Shown: in pieces, positions 34,191 through 42,416 of the stretch
Layout of the letters: every line of letters starts with the position of its first letter
Numbering within the stretch: the first letter of the stretch is position 1
DNA from: Cytobacillus firmus
GTDB taxonomy: Bacteria > Bacillota > Bacilli > Bacillales > Cytobacillaceae
Reading direction: 5' to 3'
NCBI RefSeq assembly: GCF_023715565.1
Contig: NZ_JAMBOJ010000014.1
Coordinates: forward strand, 26,759 to 90,758
DNA length: 64,000 nucleotides
The notes under the pieces: generated by a model
Databases searched by the model: none
Seen by the model: only the letters and a program-made list of their open reading frames with translations
What the model was told of the DNA's origin: nothing
Program-made: the position numbers and the translations under genes

Positions 34191-35606
34191 ATGATTAAAA
34201 TATTATTAATTGCAACACTGGCCATGATTTCCTTATTGTATATTTTCTTATTATTTATGTTAATTTACGGCTGGCGCTGGTTAATGAAACGGGCAGTAAA
34301 GCAGGCCGGTAAAATTATCATGACAGACAGTTATCAGGAAAACCTCATTGAGCTGATTCCAGGCTTTAAGCATATGGGCATTCAAAATGCGCTTGAAAAT
34401 AACCTGCGGGCCGAAACAGGGGATGTCCTGCACCGCCCGTTTGGCTCATCGAAAAAATGGCCGCATTTTGAAGAACTTACGTTTATCCCTGCACAGACCT
34501 CCCCTTTCCCCATTGACAGTGACGTAGACGTTGATGTGAAAGTGACAATTGGTCCAAAAGCGAAAAAGCCGATGAAAATCAAGATTCCCCTGATGATTAG
34601 TGGAATGGCATATGGAATCGCTTTAAGTGAGCAAGTCAAAATTGCATTGGCCACAGCTGCCAAGAATACAGGGACAGCCATCAATTCCGGTGAAGGCGGA
34701 ATACTGCCTGAAGAGCTTGAAAGTGCAGGGAAGTATATTCTTCAGTTCTCCAAGACGGAGTGGGGCAAGGAAGAGAAGACTATTAAAAGGGCGGACATGA
34801 TTGAAATTAAGCTGGGTCAGGGAGCTACATTGGGAATGGGCGGAAACATCTCTCCTGAAAATTTAACAGGTCGTGCAAGGGAAGTAATGGGGTTAAAGGA
34901 AGATGAAACTGCCCATATAATGGAACACTTTTTTGAAAAACAAACATTGAAGGATTTAAAGGAGCTGGTGGATGAGCTGCGTAAAATGTCCGGCGGTGTC
35001 CCGATCGGAGCAAAAATAGGGGCAGGCGGAAAGATCGAAGATGATATTGATCATCTACTCGAAATCGGTGTGGATTTTATTGCGGTAGATGGAGGACAGG
35101 GGGCTTCTGTCGGTGCACCTCCCTTATTGGCAGATGATTTTGGTATACCAACCCTTCATGCTATCACGCGTGTCTCGAACCATCTTGAAAAAAGAAAAAA
35201 GAAGGGGGACATCAGCTTAATTGTTTCTGGAGGACTTTTTAACCCAGGGCACTTTTTAAAAGTTCTTGCACTTGGAGCAGATGCGGTATATCTGGGATCT
35301 GTTATGCTGTTTACTGTTTCACATACACAAACCCTGAATGCACTTCCTTTTGAACCTCCAACACAGGCTGTATGGAACGAGGGGAAATTCACAGATGTAT
35401 TTAAAACAGAAGATGGTGCTAAATCAGCGGAAAAGTTCTTGACCGCAAGTACTGAGGAAATTAAACTGGCCCTTAGAGCCATGGGAAAAAAGTCATTAAA
35501 AGAATTATCCAAGAAAGATCTCGTGTCTTATGATGAACACACAGCGAAAATGATCGGAATTCCTTTTTCCTTTGAACCATGGGAGGATAAATCAAATAAA
35601 GCATAA
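34191..35606 (+). CDS. Membrane-anchored glutamate-synthase-domain protein (YerD-like)
   Basis: 471 residues. An N-terminal TM helix (residues about 4-25) precedes the FMN-binding barrel of the glutamate synthase large-subunit family: PLMISGMAYGIALSEQ, AINSGEGGILPEEL, IEIKLGQGATLGMGG, VDGGQGASVGAPPLL and VSGGLFNPGHFLKVLALGAD. The 3Fe-4S Cys set of true GltB is not seen, and the amidotransferase domain is absent. It is therefore an FMN oxidoreductase of unknown substrate, like B. subtilis YerD. Confidence 0.88.
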   Translation: MIKILLIATLAMISLLYIFLLFMLIYGWRWLMKRAVKQAGKIIMTDSYQENLIELIPGFKHMGIQNALENNLRAETGDVLHRPFGSSKKWPHFEELTFIPAQTSPFPIDSDVDVDVKVTIGPKAKKPMKIKIPLMISGMAYGIALSEQVKIALATAAKNTGTAINSGEGGILPEELESAGKYILQFSKTEWGKEEKTIKRADMIEIKLGQGATLGMGGNISPENLTGRAREVMGLKEDETAHIMEHFFEKQTLKDLKELVDELRKMSGGVPIGAKIGAGGKIEDDIDHLLEIGVDFIAVDGGQGASVGAPPLLADDFGIPTLHAITRVSNHLEKRKKKGDISLIVSGGLFNPGHFLKVLALGADAVYLGSVMLFTVSHTQTLNALPFEPPTQAVWNEGKFTDVFKTEDGAKSAEKFLTASTEEIKLALRAMGKKSLKELSKKDLVSYDEHTAKMIGIPFSFEPWEDKSNKA

Positions 35607-35610
35607 TAAA

Positions 35611-35637
35611 AGCCTGGCACCTTTAGCCAGGCTTTCG
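35611..35637. terminator. Terminator between YerD-like and GerA-like genes
   Basis: AGCCTGGC (35611-35618) pairs with GCCAGGCT (35626-35633), loop ACCTTTA, followed by TTT. The converging gene ends at 35641, so it may serve both. Confidence 0.75.
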
Positions 35638-35640
35638 CTG

Positions 35641-37131
35641 TTACTCATCAATATCTTTCTTTACTTTTGTTTTTTCCTGAGGCTGAAACCGATAAGGATT
35701 TTGCGTTCTTAAATATACTGGCCGTAAAGGCTGAAAAGGGAATCTGATAAAGGAATCTTTCAAATCCCGATACCTTGGCGGATAAAACGGTGCCAAAAAA
35801 GGTCTGTCGAGAGATGTTAGCCTGATCATATGAGTTAACAATATACAGGAACAGAAAAGCACACCGACAAATCCCCATAATGTGGCAAAAAACAAAAACG
35901 GAAATCTTAGGTATCGAATTGAATTATTCATTTTGTAGACTGGTGTTGTAAAAGAGGCAAGAGCTGCCAGTGCGATAATAATTAATAGGACATTACTTGT
36001 CAGCCCCGCCTGCACAGAAGCTGTCCCAATGACAATCCCGCCCACGATACCGATTGTCTGGCCTACTTTTGTGGGCAATCTGGCGCCAGCTTCTCTTAAA
36101 AGCTCTATTACCAGTTCAAGAATTAAGGCTTCATAGAATGGCGGCAAAGGAATATGCTGTCTTGAAGTCACTAGTGTTCCTAACAAATCCGTGGGGATGA
36201 GCTCCATATGATAAGTCAGTGTTGCAACATATATGGACGTAACCTGTATGGAAAAAATAACAGAAAGGGCCCGCAATATTCTTCCGAAAGAAGCGATAGT
36301 CCAATTTATAAAATAATCTTCAAACGAACTGAAGAATTCCGCAAACGTTGTAGGAGTGATCAGCACATGCGGTGACCCGTCTACCGCGATTACGACTTTT
36401 CCCTCAGCTAGGACAGCAGCTGCCCTGTCCGGTCTTTCTGTATCCAGCACCTGAGGGAAAGGAGAGTTCTTATTATCTGAAATCAACTGTGAAATATAAG
36501 AACTATCAGTGATTTCATCAAAATCGATATTCTCGATTCTTTCTTTAACCTTGCTGACATAATCTACATTCGTGATTCCCTCTATATAGAGAACGGCCAC
36601 AACTGTTCTGGAAATACTGCCGATTAAATACTCCTCAATGATCAGTTCAGAGGTGGGCAATCGTTTGCGGATTAAATTCAGATTATTCTCCAGTGACTCG
36701 ACAAAGGCCTCCTTTGCTCCAAGAACGGTTTGCTCGACTTCAGGGTGTGTCAGCTCCCTTACATAAGTACATTTAGCAGCCATAAAAGCTGCTTTAGTAT
36801 TCTCTGCTTCGGTTGTAATCATCACATAGCCATTTAATAGCAAATATTCAGCAATTGAAAGATCTTCGCAAATTTGAATGCTTGCAGATGGCAAAAGCCT
36901 CTTCAAATTATCTATATTGTTGAAATTACCCTGAAGAAGCTGAGGGAGCAAACTTTTGGTGATCACCTTTTGGTCAGTCAGTGTTTTGTAGTAAGTAAAA
37001 GAAAAACAGAGTCCTGTTTGTCTATTGCTATATATATTTTTTTGAAAATCATGAGACCGTGAAAGCGACTTTTCCAGCTCCTCAAGTTCGACTTCTGACA
37101 CGGGTCTCTTCTTTTTTATCATTTTTTCCAT
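35641..37131 (-). CDS. GerA-family spore germination protein, A subunit
   Basis: 496 residues. An N-terminal soluble domain (to about residue 240) contains LNLIRKRLPTSELIIEEYLIG and ends near PQVLDTERPDRAAAVLAEGKVVI. The membrane domain follows, with the conserved PLPPFYEALILELVIELLREAG and KVGQTIGIVGGIVIG. I start it at the ATG at 37131, because longer frames would run back through the terminator and end of the TetR gene. Germinant receptors are usually A-B-C operons; here no B or C gene is adjacent, so this is an orphan A subunit. Confidence 0.9.
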   Translation of the reverse strand: MEKMIKKKRPVSEVELEELEKSLSRSHDFQKNIYSNRQTGLCFSFTYYKTLTDQKVITKSLLPQLLQGNFNNIDNLKRLLPSASIQICEDLSIAEYLLLNGYVMITTEAENTKAAFMAAKCTYVRELTHPEVEQTVLGAKEAFVESLENNLNLIRKRLPTSELIIEEYLIGSISRTVVAVLYIEGITNVDYVSKVKERIENIDFDEITDSSYISQLISDNKNSPFPQVLDTERPDRAAAVLAEGKVVIAVDGSPHVLITPTTFAEFFSSFEDYFINWTIASFGRILRALSVIFSIQVTSIYVATLTYHMELIPTDLLGTLVTSRQHIPLPPFYEALILELVIELLREAGARLPTKVGQTIGIVGGIVIGTASVQAGLTSNVLLIIIALAALASFTTPVYKMNNSIRYLRFPFLFFATLWGFVGVLFCSCILLTHMIRLTSLDRPFLAPFYPPRYRDLKDSFIRFPFQPLRPVYLRTQNPYRFQPQEKTKVKKDIDE

Positions 37132-37212
37132 TCCGCAATCACCAGTTTGTTTCGGCTTTAAATGTAGTGTTTCCGTTTTTGGAAAGATTATGTATGAACT
37201 GGGGAAAATAAC

Positions 37213-37239
37213 AAAAAAGCCTGCCACAATGTGGCAGGC
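37213..37239 (-). terminator. Terminator of the TetR gene
   Basis: GCCTGCCACA (37219-37228) and TGTGGCAGGC (37230-37239) form a 10-bp stem. On the minus strand it is followed by a six-T run (37213-37218). Confidence 0.85.
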
Positions 37240-37246
37240 CTGGGTA

Positions 37247-38137
37247 TTATACCGGTTCTTCTTTGCGGGATTTAAAGCAGGATGAAACCAGCTTTTCAAG
37301 ATTCTCAAATTCTTTGGCATCTAAAAATTCGATGCACTTGCTCAAAGAATGAAGTGCACTCTCAATGAGGAATTTCCTTGGTTTTTTCGAATGAACCATT
37401 TCTTCCTGAATAAAGTCCAGAAGATCCATACAATCATTATGTTCTTCCTGTTTGATGGATTTCTTTAGAGTCAATATGGATTTGCAGAGAATATACACAT
37501 TTCCATGGTCCCGCTGACGGTACCTGTTTTCAATAAGTTCTGGTTCCAGCAGATAATCACCGGCTGAACTAACTTCTTCAACGACCTTCCTTATCCTGTC
37601 TACACTATAGCGGACCACTGGATTAATGTTTGAAGAGAATTCAAAGAATTTAGTATAGTATTTTACATTATGATGGAGGATGCCAAGGAACATAACGGCA
37701 CAATCCAGTAAATAGGGCTTCTTATCTTCCCCAAAAATTTCGATAAACCGTCCAAATATCCAATCCACCATTCTAAGTTGGCCTTCTTTTATAAACTGCT
37801 TGAGTTCAGGGTCATTAGAAACAAGGACTTCTTCAAAAAGGGCAACCAGCTTATTGGTCCGATTCATATTCATTTGCAGTTCAATCTGCTGAGTGAATAC
37901 CTCCAAGCTGCTTGGACTCTGGCCAATAAGAAGCTTATTGCGTTCTGATTCCATTTTTTCATGCAATGTTTTAAAAATGGAAATAAGCAGTTCGTTTTTT
38001 GAAGAAAAATAGTTATAGAAAGTGCCCTTTGAGATTCCGCTGTAATCTAAAATATCCTGAATGGATGTAGCCTGAAAACCTTTTTCCAGGAATAATTGAT
38101 GTGCTTTTTGTATTACATGCATTTTCCTGTTATTCAT
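37247..38137 (-). CDS. TetR/AcrR-family regulator
   Basis: 296 residues, long for the family. The N-terminal HTH is KAHQLFLEKGFQATSIQDILDYSGISKGTFYNYFSSK (residues about 11-47). The C-terminal ligand-binding domain is all helical and extended by about 90 residues. It is divergent from the DHA2 efflux pump at 38324 and probably represses it in the absence of a toxic ligand, as LmrA does for LmrB in B. subtilis. Confidence 0.9.
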   Translation of the reverse strand: MNNRKMHVIQKAHQLFLEKGFQATSIQDILDYSGISKGTFYNYFSSKNELLISIFKTLHEKMESERNKLLIGQSPSSLEVFTQQIELQMNMNRTNKLVALFEEVLVSNDPELKQFIKEGQLRMVDWIFGRFIEIFGEDKKPYLLDCAVMFLGILHHNVKYYTKFFEFSSNINPVVRYSVDRIRKVVEEVSSAGDYLLEPELIENRYRQRDHGNVYILCKSILTLKKSIKQEEHNDCMDLLDFIQEEMVHSKKPRKFLIESALHSLSKCIEFLDAKEFENLEKLVSSCFKSRKEEPV

Positions 38138-38201
38138 TTATAATCACCTGTCATTTTATTTGAACTATGTGTATAACTTAATACTACCTTAATGAATTAA
38201 T

Positions 38202-38212
38202 TTACACAAATC
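38202..38212. promoter_or_regulatory. Operator arm for the TetR regulator, left
   Basis: TTACACAAATC is the inverse of GATTTGTG(TG)TAA at 38268-38280. It lies about 65 bp before the TetR start on the minus strand, suiting autoregulation. Confidence 0.45.
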
Positions 38213-38236
38213 CTCTATTTTACAAGGATTTTTTTG

Positions 38237-38280
38237 TTGCAAAAATTGAACTCATAGTATATTATATGATTTGTGTGTAA
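38237..38280 (+). promoter_or_regulatory. Promoter and operator of the DHA2 efflux gene
   Basis: TTGCAA (38237-38242), a 17-bp spacer, TATTAT (38260-38265). GATTTGTGTGTAA follows immediately at 38268-38280, a repressor-like position. Confidence 0.55.
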
Positions 38281-38323
38281 CAGGAGTATAAAAGAATGAA
38301 CTGATTGTACAGGAGGAAATATA

Positions 38324-39865
38324 ATGGAACAAGCAATAAATAATAAAACAGACCGGGCTCCTTATGGAATACTTGCTGTTTTAATGATCGGGGCATTCAT
38401 TGCCTTTTTAAATAATACATTGCTTAATATTGCGTTGCCATCTATTATGGCAGATTTAGAAATAGAAGCAGCAACAGTGCAGTGGCTGACTACCGGCTTT
38501 ATGCTGGTTAATGGTATCTTGATCCCGGCTACTGCCTTTTTAATTGAAAAATATACAGTCCGCAAGTTATTTATTGTGGCAATGGGATTATTTACAATCG
38601 GTACCCTGGTAGCGGGTATTGCTCATGTATTCCCTGTATTGCTGACCGGCAGAATGCTGCAGGCATCAGGGTCGGCAATTATGATGCCACTATTGATGAA
38701 TGTAATGCTGATCAGCTTCCCAGTAGAAAAACGCGGAGCAGCCATGGGTGTATTTGGATTGATTTTAATGTTTGCCCCTGCAATTGGGCCAACACTCTCA
38801 GGGTGGATTATCGAACACTATGATTGGAGAATGCTCTTCCACTTCCTTTCACCGATTGCGGGTGTCATTTTAGTTCTTGGAGCCGTCATGCTTAAAGACA
38901 AAAAGGAAAAAGTGAATATCCGTCTGGATATGTTTTCTCTTATCCTTTCAAGTTTAGGGTTTGGCGGAATACTTTACGGGTTCAGTTCTGCAGGTAACAA
39001 GGGCTGGGACAGCCCGCATGTGTACTTAACAATTGCAATAGGATTAATAAGTTTGATTTGGTTTATTTTAAAACAAACCAAATCAGAACGTCCGATGCTT
39101 AATTTTGGTGTATATAAGTACCCGATGTTTGCATTATCATCTGCTATCAGCATGACGGTAAATATGGCGCTATTCTCAGGAATGATTCTGATTCCAATTT
39201 ATGTTCAGACATTAAGGGGGATTTCACCATTGGATGCAGGATTGATGATGCTTCCTGGTGCTCTGGTTATGGCTGTGATGTCTCCACTAACTGGAAAGCT
39301 GTTCGATAAAATAGGGGGCCGAATTTTGGCGATCATTGGGTTAGCCATTACAGTAGGAACAACGTATGTATTCAGCAGGCTTACTTTGGAAACAACTTAT
39401 ACTCAGCTGATTATACTCAACTCTATCAGGATGTTCGGGATGTCCATGGTCATGATGCCGGTCTCTACAAATGGCCTTAACCAGCTGCCTAGAAGGCTTT
39501 ATCCGCATGGTACTGCAATGAACAACACACTGAATCAGGTGGCAGGTGCCATTGGAACAGCCTTATTGGTAACAGTTATGTCAACAAGAACGGAAACACA
39601 TGCTGCAGAAATTGCGAAAGAAGCGATGAAAGGCGGGGCTATGGCTAACGGTGGCCAGATGACTCAAGCTGCTGTGGAGGAAATGCAGCAGCAGGTTCTA
39701 ATGAAAGCCATGCTTGAGGGAATCAACGATGCGTTCTTCGTAGCAACCTTTATCGCTGCAGCTGCACTTGTTCTGGCTTTCTTCATTAAACGTGCAACTC
39801 CTATGGAAGACTCTGTTGAAGAAGCAAAACAGGAAAAAATAGTACCAAAATTGGCTAAGAATTAA
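38324..39865 (+). CDS. DHA2-family (14-TM) multidrug efflux MFS transporter
   Basis: 513 residues with about 14 membrane helices. Signatures are FLNNTLLNIALPSIMADLEI in helix 1, WLTTGFMLVNGILIP in helix 2, and the antiporter motif GVFGLILMFAPAIGPTLSGWI in helix 5. It resembles LmrB-type lincosamide/drug exporters of Bacillus. The divergent TetR gene and the operator overlapping its promoter indicate induction by an exported compound. The actual drug range cannot be predicted. Confidence 0.9.
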   Translation: MEQAINNKTDRAPYGILAVLMIGAFIAFLNNTLLNIALPSIMADLEIEAATVQWLTTGFMLVNGILIPATAFLIEKYTVRKLFIVAMGLFTIGTLVAGIAHVFPVLLTGRMLQASGSAIMMPLLMNVMLISFPVEKRGAAMGVFGLILMFAPAIGPTLSGWIIEHYDWRMLFHFLSPIAGVILVLGAVMLKDKKEKVNIRLDMFSLILSSLGFGGILYGFSSAGNKGWDSPHVYLTIAIGLISLIWFILKQTKSERPMLNFGVYKYPMFALSSAISMTVNMALFSGMILIPIYVQTLRGISPLDAGLMMLPGALVMAVMSPLTGKLFDKIGGRILAIIGLAITVGTTYVFSRLTLETTYTQLIILNSIRMFGMSMVMMPVSTNGLNQLPRRLYPHGTAMNNTLNQVAGAIGTALLVTVMSTRTETHAAEIAKEAMKGGAMANGGQMTQAAVEEMQQQVLMKAMLEGINDAFFVATFIAAAALVLAFFIKRATPMEDSVEEAKQEKIVPKLAKN

Positions 39866-39919
39866 TTTCGAAGGGAAATCCTAGGATTTCCCTTTTTTTA
39901 TACTTTAAGCTTCGATTTA

Positions 39920-39946
39920 GAAACATTCATGGCCAGTAAGGCGTCT
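39920..39946 (+). promoter_or_regulatory. ECF-type (sigma-W-like) promoter before fosB
   Basis: GAAAC at 39920-39924, 17 bases, then CGTCT at 39942-39946. It resembles the TGAAAC/CGTA promoters used by SigW, which controls fosB in B. subtilis. A GGTATAC-type string (AGGTATACAAAAA) follows at 39950-39962. Confidence 0.5.
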
Positions 39947-39995
39947 AATAGGTATACAAAAATTTTACTGAAACACAGATTTGGAGGCAGAATTT

Positions 39996-40418
39996 ATGCA
40001 AGTTAGAGGTCTGAATCATTTTTTATTTTCGGTTTCGGATTTGGAGAGATCGATACAATTTTATCAGGAGGTATTTGATGCGAAGCTTCTGGTAAAAGGC
40101 AAATCGACTGCATATTTTGATATGGCCGGGATCTGGATTGCCCTGAATGAAGAACGTGACATACCAAGGAATGAAATTTCCCATTCATATACACATATTG
40201 CTTTTACAGTCGATGAATCAGATTTTGAGAATATGTGCAATAAACTTGGTGAGCTAAGGGTGCATATTCTGCCTGGCCGTGCAAGGGACCCTAAAGATAA
40301 GAATTCGATCTATTTCACGGATCCGGACGGACATAAATTTGAATTCCATACAGGTAAGTTAAAAGATAGATTAGAATATTACAGAACAGAGAAAGAACAT
40401 ATGGAGTTTTTTGATTGA
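39996..40418 (+). CDS. fosB: FosB-type metallothiol transferase (fosfomycin resistance)
   Basis: 140 residues, the usual FosB size, of the glyoxalase/VOC fold. Metal ligands are His8 (GLNHFLFSV), His in YTHIAF near residue 66 and Glu in FEFHTG near residue 115. The start is ATG 39996 behind GGAGG. FosB adds bacillithiol or cysteine to fosfomycin and opens the epoxide. It is monocistronic, with an ECF-like promoter and a strong terminator. Confidence 0.9.
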   Translation: MQVRGLNHFLFSVSDLERSIQFYQEVFDAKLLVKGKSTAYFDMAGIWIALNEERDIPRNEISHSYTHIAFTVDESDFENMCNKLGELRVHILPGRARDPKDKNSIYFTDPDGHKFEFHTGKLKDRLEYYRTEKEHMEFFD

Positions 40419-40421
40419 AAA

Positions 40422-40456
40422 AAGCCTGCAATGCTTTTTGAGCATTGCAGGCTTCT
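40422..40456. terminator. Terminator after fosB
   Basis: AAGCCTGCAATGCT (40422-40435) pairs perfectly with AGCATTGCAGGCTT (40441-40454), loop TTTTG. The flanks suit termination from both sides. Confidence 0.88.
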
Positions 40457-40458
40457 AA

Positions 40459-40641
40459 TTATCTATTTTTTCCTATTAATTTGATTGATTGGTGTCCGCT
40501 GTGAGGGTGAGGTGAAAATAAAATATGATCCAAATACAGAGCTTCCAGCTTTCGGTCACTTAAATTGAACAAGCTATGATTATGCTGGAATTTAGATAAT
40601 GATAATAATTTGCTGATTAACGTTTCCCTGTTTAATGGCAT
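40459..40641 (-). CDS. 60-residue small basic protein
   Basis: A leftward ORF with a near-ideal AAAGGAGGG 8 bases before the ATG at 40641. The sequence begins MPLNRETLISKLLSLSKF and continues with SLFNLSDRKLEALYLDHIL, then a His-rich tail. The spacing of LIxKLL and LSxxxLExLY recalls Fur-regulated basic proteins (FbpA-like) and, more loosely, Spo0E-type peptides. Neither is certain. The ribosome site and the convergent terminator support it as a true gene. Confidence 0.65.
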   Translation of the reverse strand: MPLNRETLISKLLSLSKFQHNHSLFNLSDRKLEALYLDHILFSPHPHSGHQSIKLIGKNR

Positions 40642-40809
40642 GTATAAAACCCTCCTTTAGTTATTTATATTTTAATTCATATTTATCCGATTAGTCAAGT
40701 AGGAATTAAATTTTATTGGAAAATGACCAATTTTAATTATTGGAATTTTCAGCCTTTTAAGTCCTTTTATGCTAGAATATTCTTATTGAGAACAAAAAAG
40801 GGGACTTAT

Positions 40810-42177
40810 ATGAAAAATACAGCTCTTTTCATAAATAACCATTTACTCGATTTGATTTTTGAAAGTACATATTATGGCATTGTCATTGTTGATCAAGATG
40901 GGACAATCCAGTATATGAGCAATAATTATTGTGAATTCCTTGGAGTCAAAAGGGACGAAGTTATTGGCAGACATGCCACGGATGTAATAGAAAATACAAA
41001 AATGCATCTCGTTGCACAAACTGGCAAGCAGGATGTAGCAGATTTACAATTTTTGCAAGGTGACTTTGTTATTGCAAACCGCAGTCCAATTATCGAAAAT
41101 GGTGAGATCGTCGGAGCAGTCGGGACGATCATTTTTCGTGATTTAGATGATTGGAAGAAATTGAACAGCCACATTAAAGGAGTATTATCCGAGCTTAATT
41201 ATTATCGAAGCGAGTGGAATGAGTCGAATGGGCTAAGATATTCCCTTCATGATCTGATCGGAGAGACACCGGAGATTAAAGATCTGAAAGATAGAGTGAT
41301 GCGCATTGCAAGAGGCGATATCTCTGTGCTATTGAGGGGCGAGAGCGGCACTGGAAAAGAAATCCTTTCCCAAAGCATACACCAGCTGAGTGAAAGAAGC
41401 GACAAACCTTTTGTTAAAGTAAACTGTGGCTCTATACCTGAACATTTATTGGAATCTGAGTTATTCGGCTATGAGGATGGAGCATTTACAGGTGCAAGAA
41501 AAGGCGGGAAAATAGGAAAATTCCATTTGGCTGATGGAGGGACTATTTTTCTTGATGAAGTAGGCGACATGCCATTGCACATGCAGGTGAAACTATTAAG
41601 GGTTCTTCAAGAAAAAGAATTTGAACCTATTGGGGCTCTGCAGCCTAAAAAGTTGAACGTTCGAGTAATAGCAGCTACAAATCGTCCACTTGAAAAAATG
41701 ATCAATGATCAATTATTCCGGGAAGACTTGTTTTACAGGATTAATGCAGTTCAGTTATTTATCCCGCCATTAAGGTCCAGAAGATCTGATTTGCCACTTC
41801 TGACCGAACACTTTTTGAAGAGGGTTGCAAAGCGGATAGGCAAAAGGGTCACTGGAACAAGTTCAGAGGCCGCTTCTCTGATTAGACAATATGATTGGCC
41901 TGGGAATATCAGGGAATTAGAAAATGTTCTGGAAGCAAGTGTCCACTTAACTGACAGTGATTTAATAGGTGTTGAAGAACTTCCTGAATATCTGAAAGGC
42001 GGGAAAAAGATATCAGAAGTGAAAAATCTAAAACTTTTATTGGAAGAAACCGAAAAGAATGCAATTGAAACAGCACTAAAAAGGTTCATGTATGATAAAA
42101 ATAAAGCTGCCGAATCACTGGGAATCGGCAATTCAACTATTTACGATAAAATAAAAAAATACAATATTACTTATTAA
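40810..42177 (+). CDS. PAS-containing sigma-54-dependent activator
   Basis: 455 residues. A PAS domain (residues about 15-125; IVIVDQDGTIQYMSNNYCEFLG) precedes an AAA+ domain with Walker A GESGTGKE, the sigma-54-contacting GAFTGA loop, and Walker B GGTIFLDEVGDMP. A Fis-type HTH (NKAAESLGIGNSTIYDKIKKY) ends it. There is no REC domain, so PAS probably binds a small ligand. ATG 40810 follows AAAGGGG. It certainly acts with RpoN/SigL, and the -24/-12 promoter at 42333 directly downstream is its likely target. Confidence 0.93.
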   Translation: MKNTALFINNHLLDLIFESTYYGIVIVDQDGTIQYMSNNYCEFLGVKRDEVIGRHATDVIENTKMHLVAQTGKQDVADLQFLQGDFVIANRSPIIENGEIVGAVGTIIFRDLDDWKKLNSHIKGVLSELNYYRSEWNESNGLRYSLHDLIGETPEIKDLKDRVMRIARGDISVLLRGESGTGKEILSQSIHQLSERSDKPFVKVNCGSIPEHLLESELFGYEDGAFTGARKGGKIGKFHLADGGTIFLDEVGDMPLHMQVKLLRVLQEKEFEPIGALQPKKLNVRVIAATNRPLEKMINDQLFREDLFYRINAVQLFIPPLRSRRSDLPLLTEHFLKRVAKRIGKRVTGTSSEAASLIRQYDWPGNIRELENVLEASVHLTDSDLIGVEELPEYLKGGKKISEVKNLKLLLEETEKNAIETALKRFMYDKNKAAESLGIGNSTIYDKIKKYNITY

Positions 42178-42182
42178 TGCTA

Positions 42183-42227
42183 AAATCCGGGAACTCGGAA
42201 TCTATTCCGAAATCCCGGATTTTTTTG
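42183..42227 (+). terminator. Terminator of the activator gene containing a TCGGAAT palindrome
   Basis: AAATCCGGGA pairs with TCCCGGATTT and is followed by TTTTTTG. Nested inside is the palindrome TCGGAAT-CT-ATTCCGA (42195-42210), which may double as an activator binding site. Confidence 0.8.
42195..42210. promoter_or_regulatory. Candidate upstream activating sequence for the PAS activator
   Basis: TCGGAATCTATTCCGA is a perfect inverted repeat 123 bp before the -24/-12 promoter, a normal enhancer distance. ACTCGGAA recurs at 42285-42292. Being inside a terminator stem, it could simply be RNA structure. Confidence 0.45.
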
Positions 42228-42332
42228 TTTTTCATGGAAGTATTAGGTTGAGGAGTACTTTAAAATACGATAAAATTTCTGAAAACTCGGAAAATAATTT
42301 AAAAAATGGCTTATCCAATGGATCTCAGAATG

Positions 42333-42348
42333 TGGCACAGAACTTGCA
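42333..42348 (+). promoter_or_regulatory. Sigma-54 (-24/-12) promoter
   Basis: TGGCAC-AGAAC-TTGCA matches the consensus exactly, with GG and GC separated by 10 bp. It lies 69 bp before the acyl-CoA ligase gene. Confidence 0.88.
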
Positions 42349-42416
42349 ATAACTTTTATAGGAAATCAATTACGAAGTAAATGTATACGGTTACATAATT
42401 AAAGGAGGAGGATACC

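Noticed and set aside
35141..35150. TGGTATACCA inside the YerD-like gene as a GntR operator
   Set aside because: It also encodes Gly-Ile-Pro within the reading frame and lies far from a promoter; chance is the simpler explanation.
40595..40611. Fur box GATAATGATAATAATTT
   Set aside because: It lies inside the 60-residue gene and is produced by Leu/Ser codons. It is not in a promoter position.
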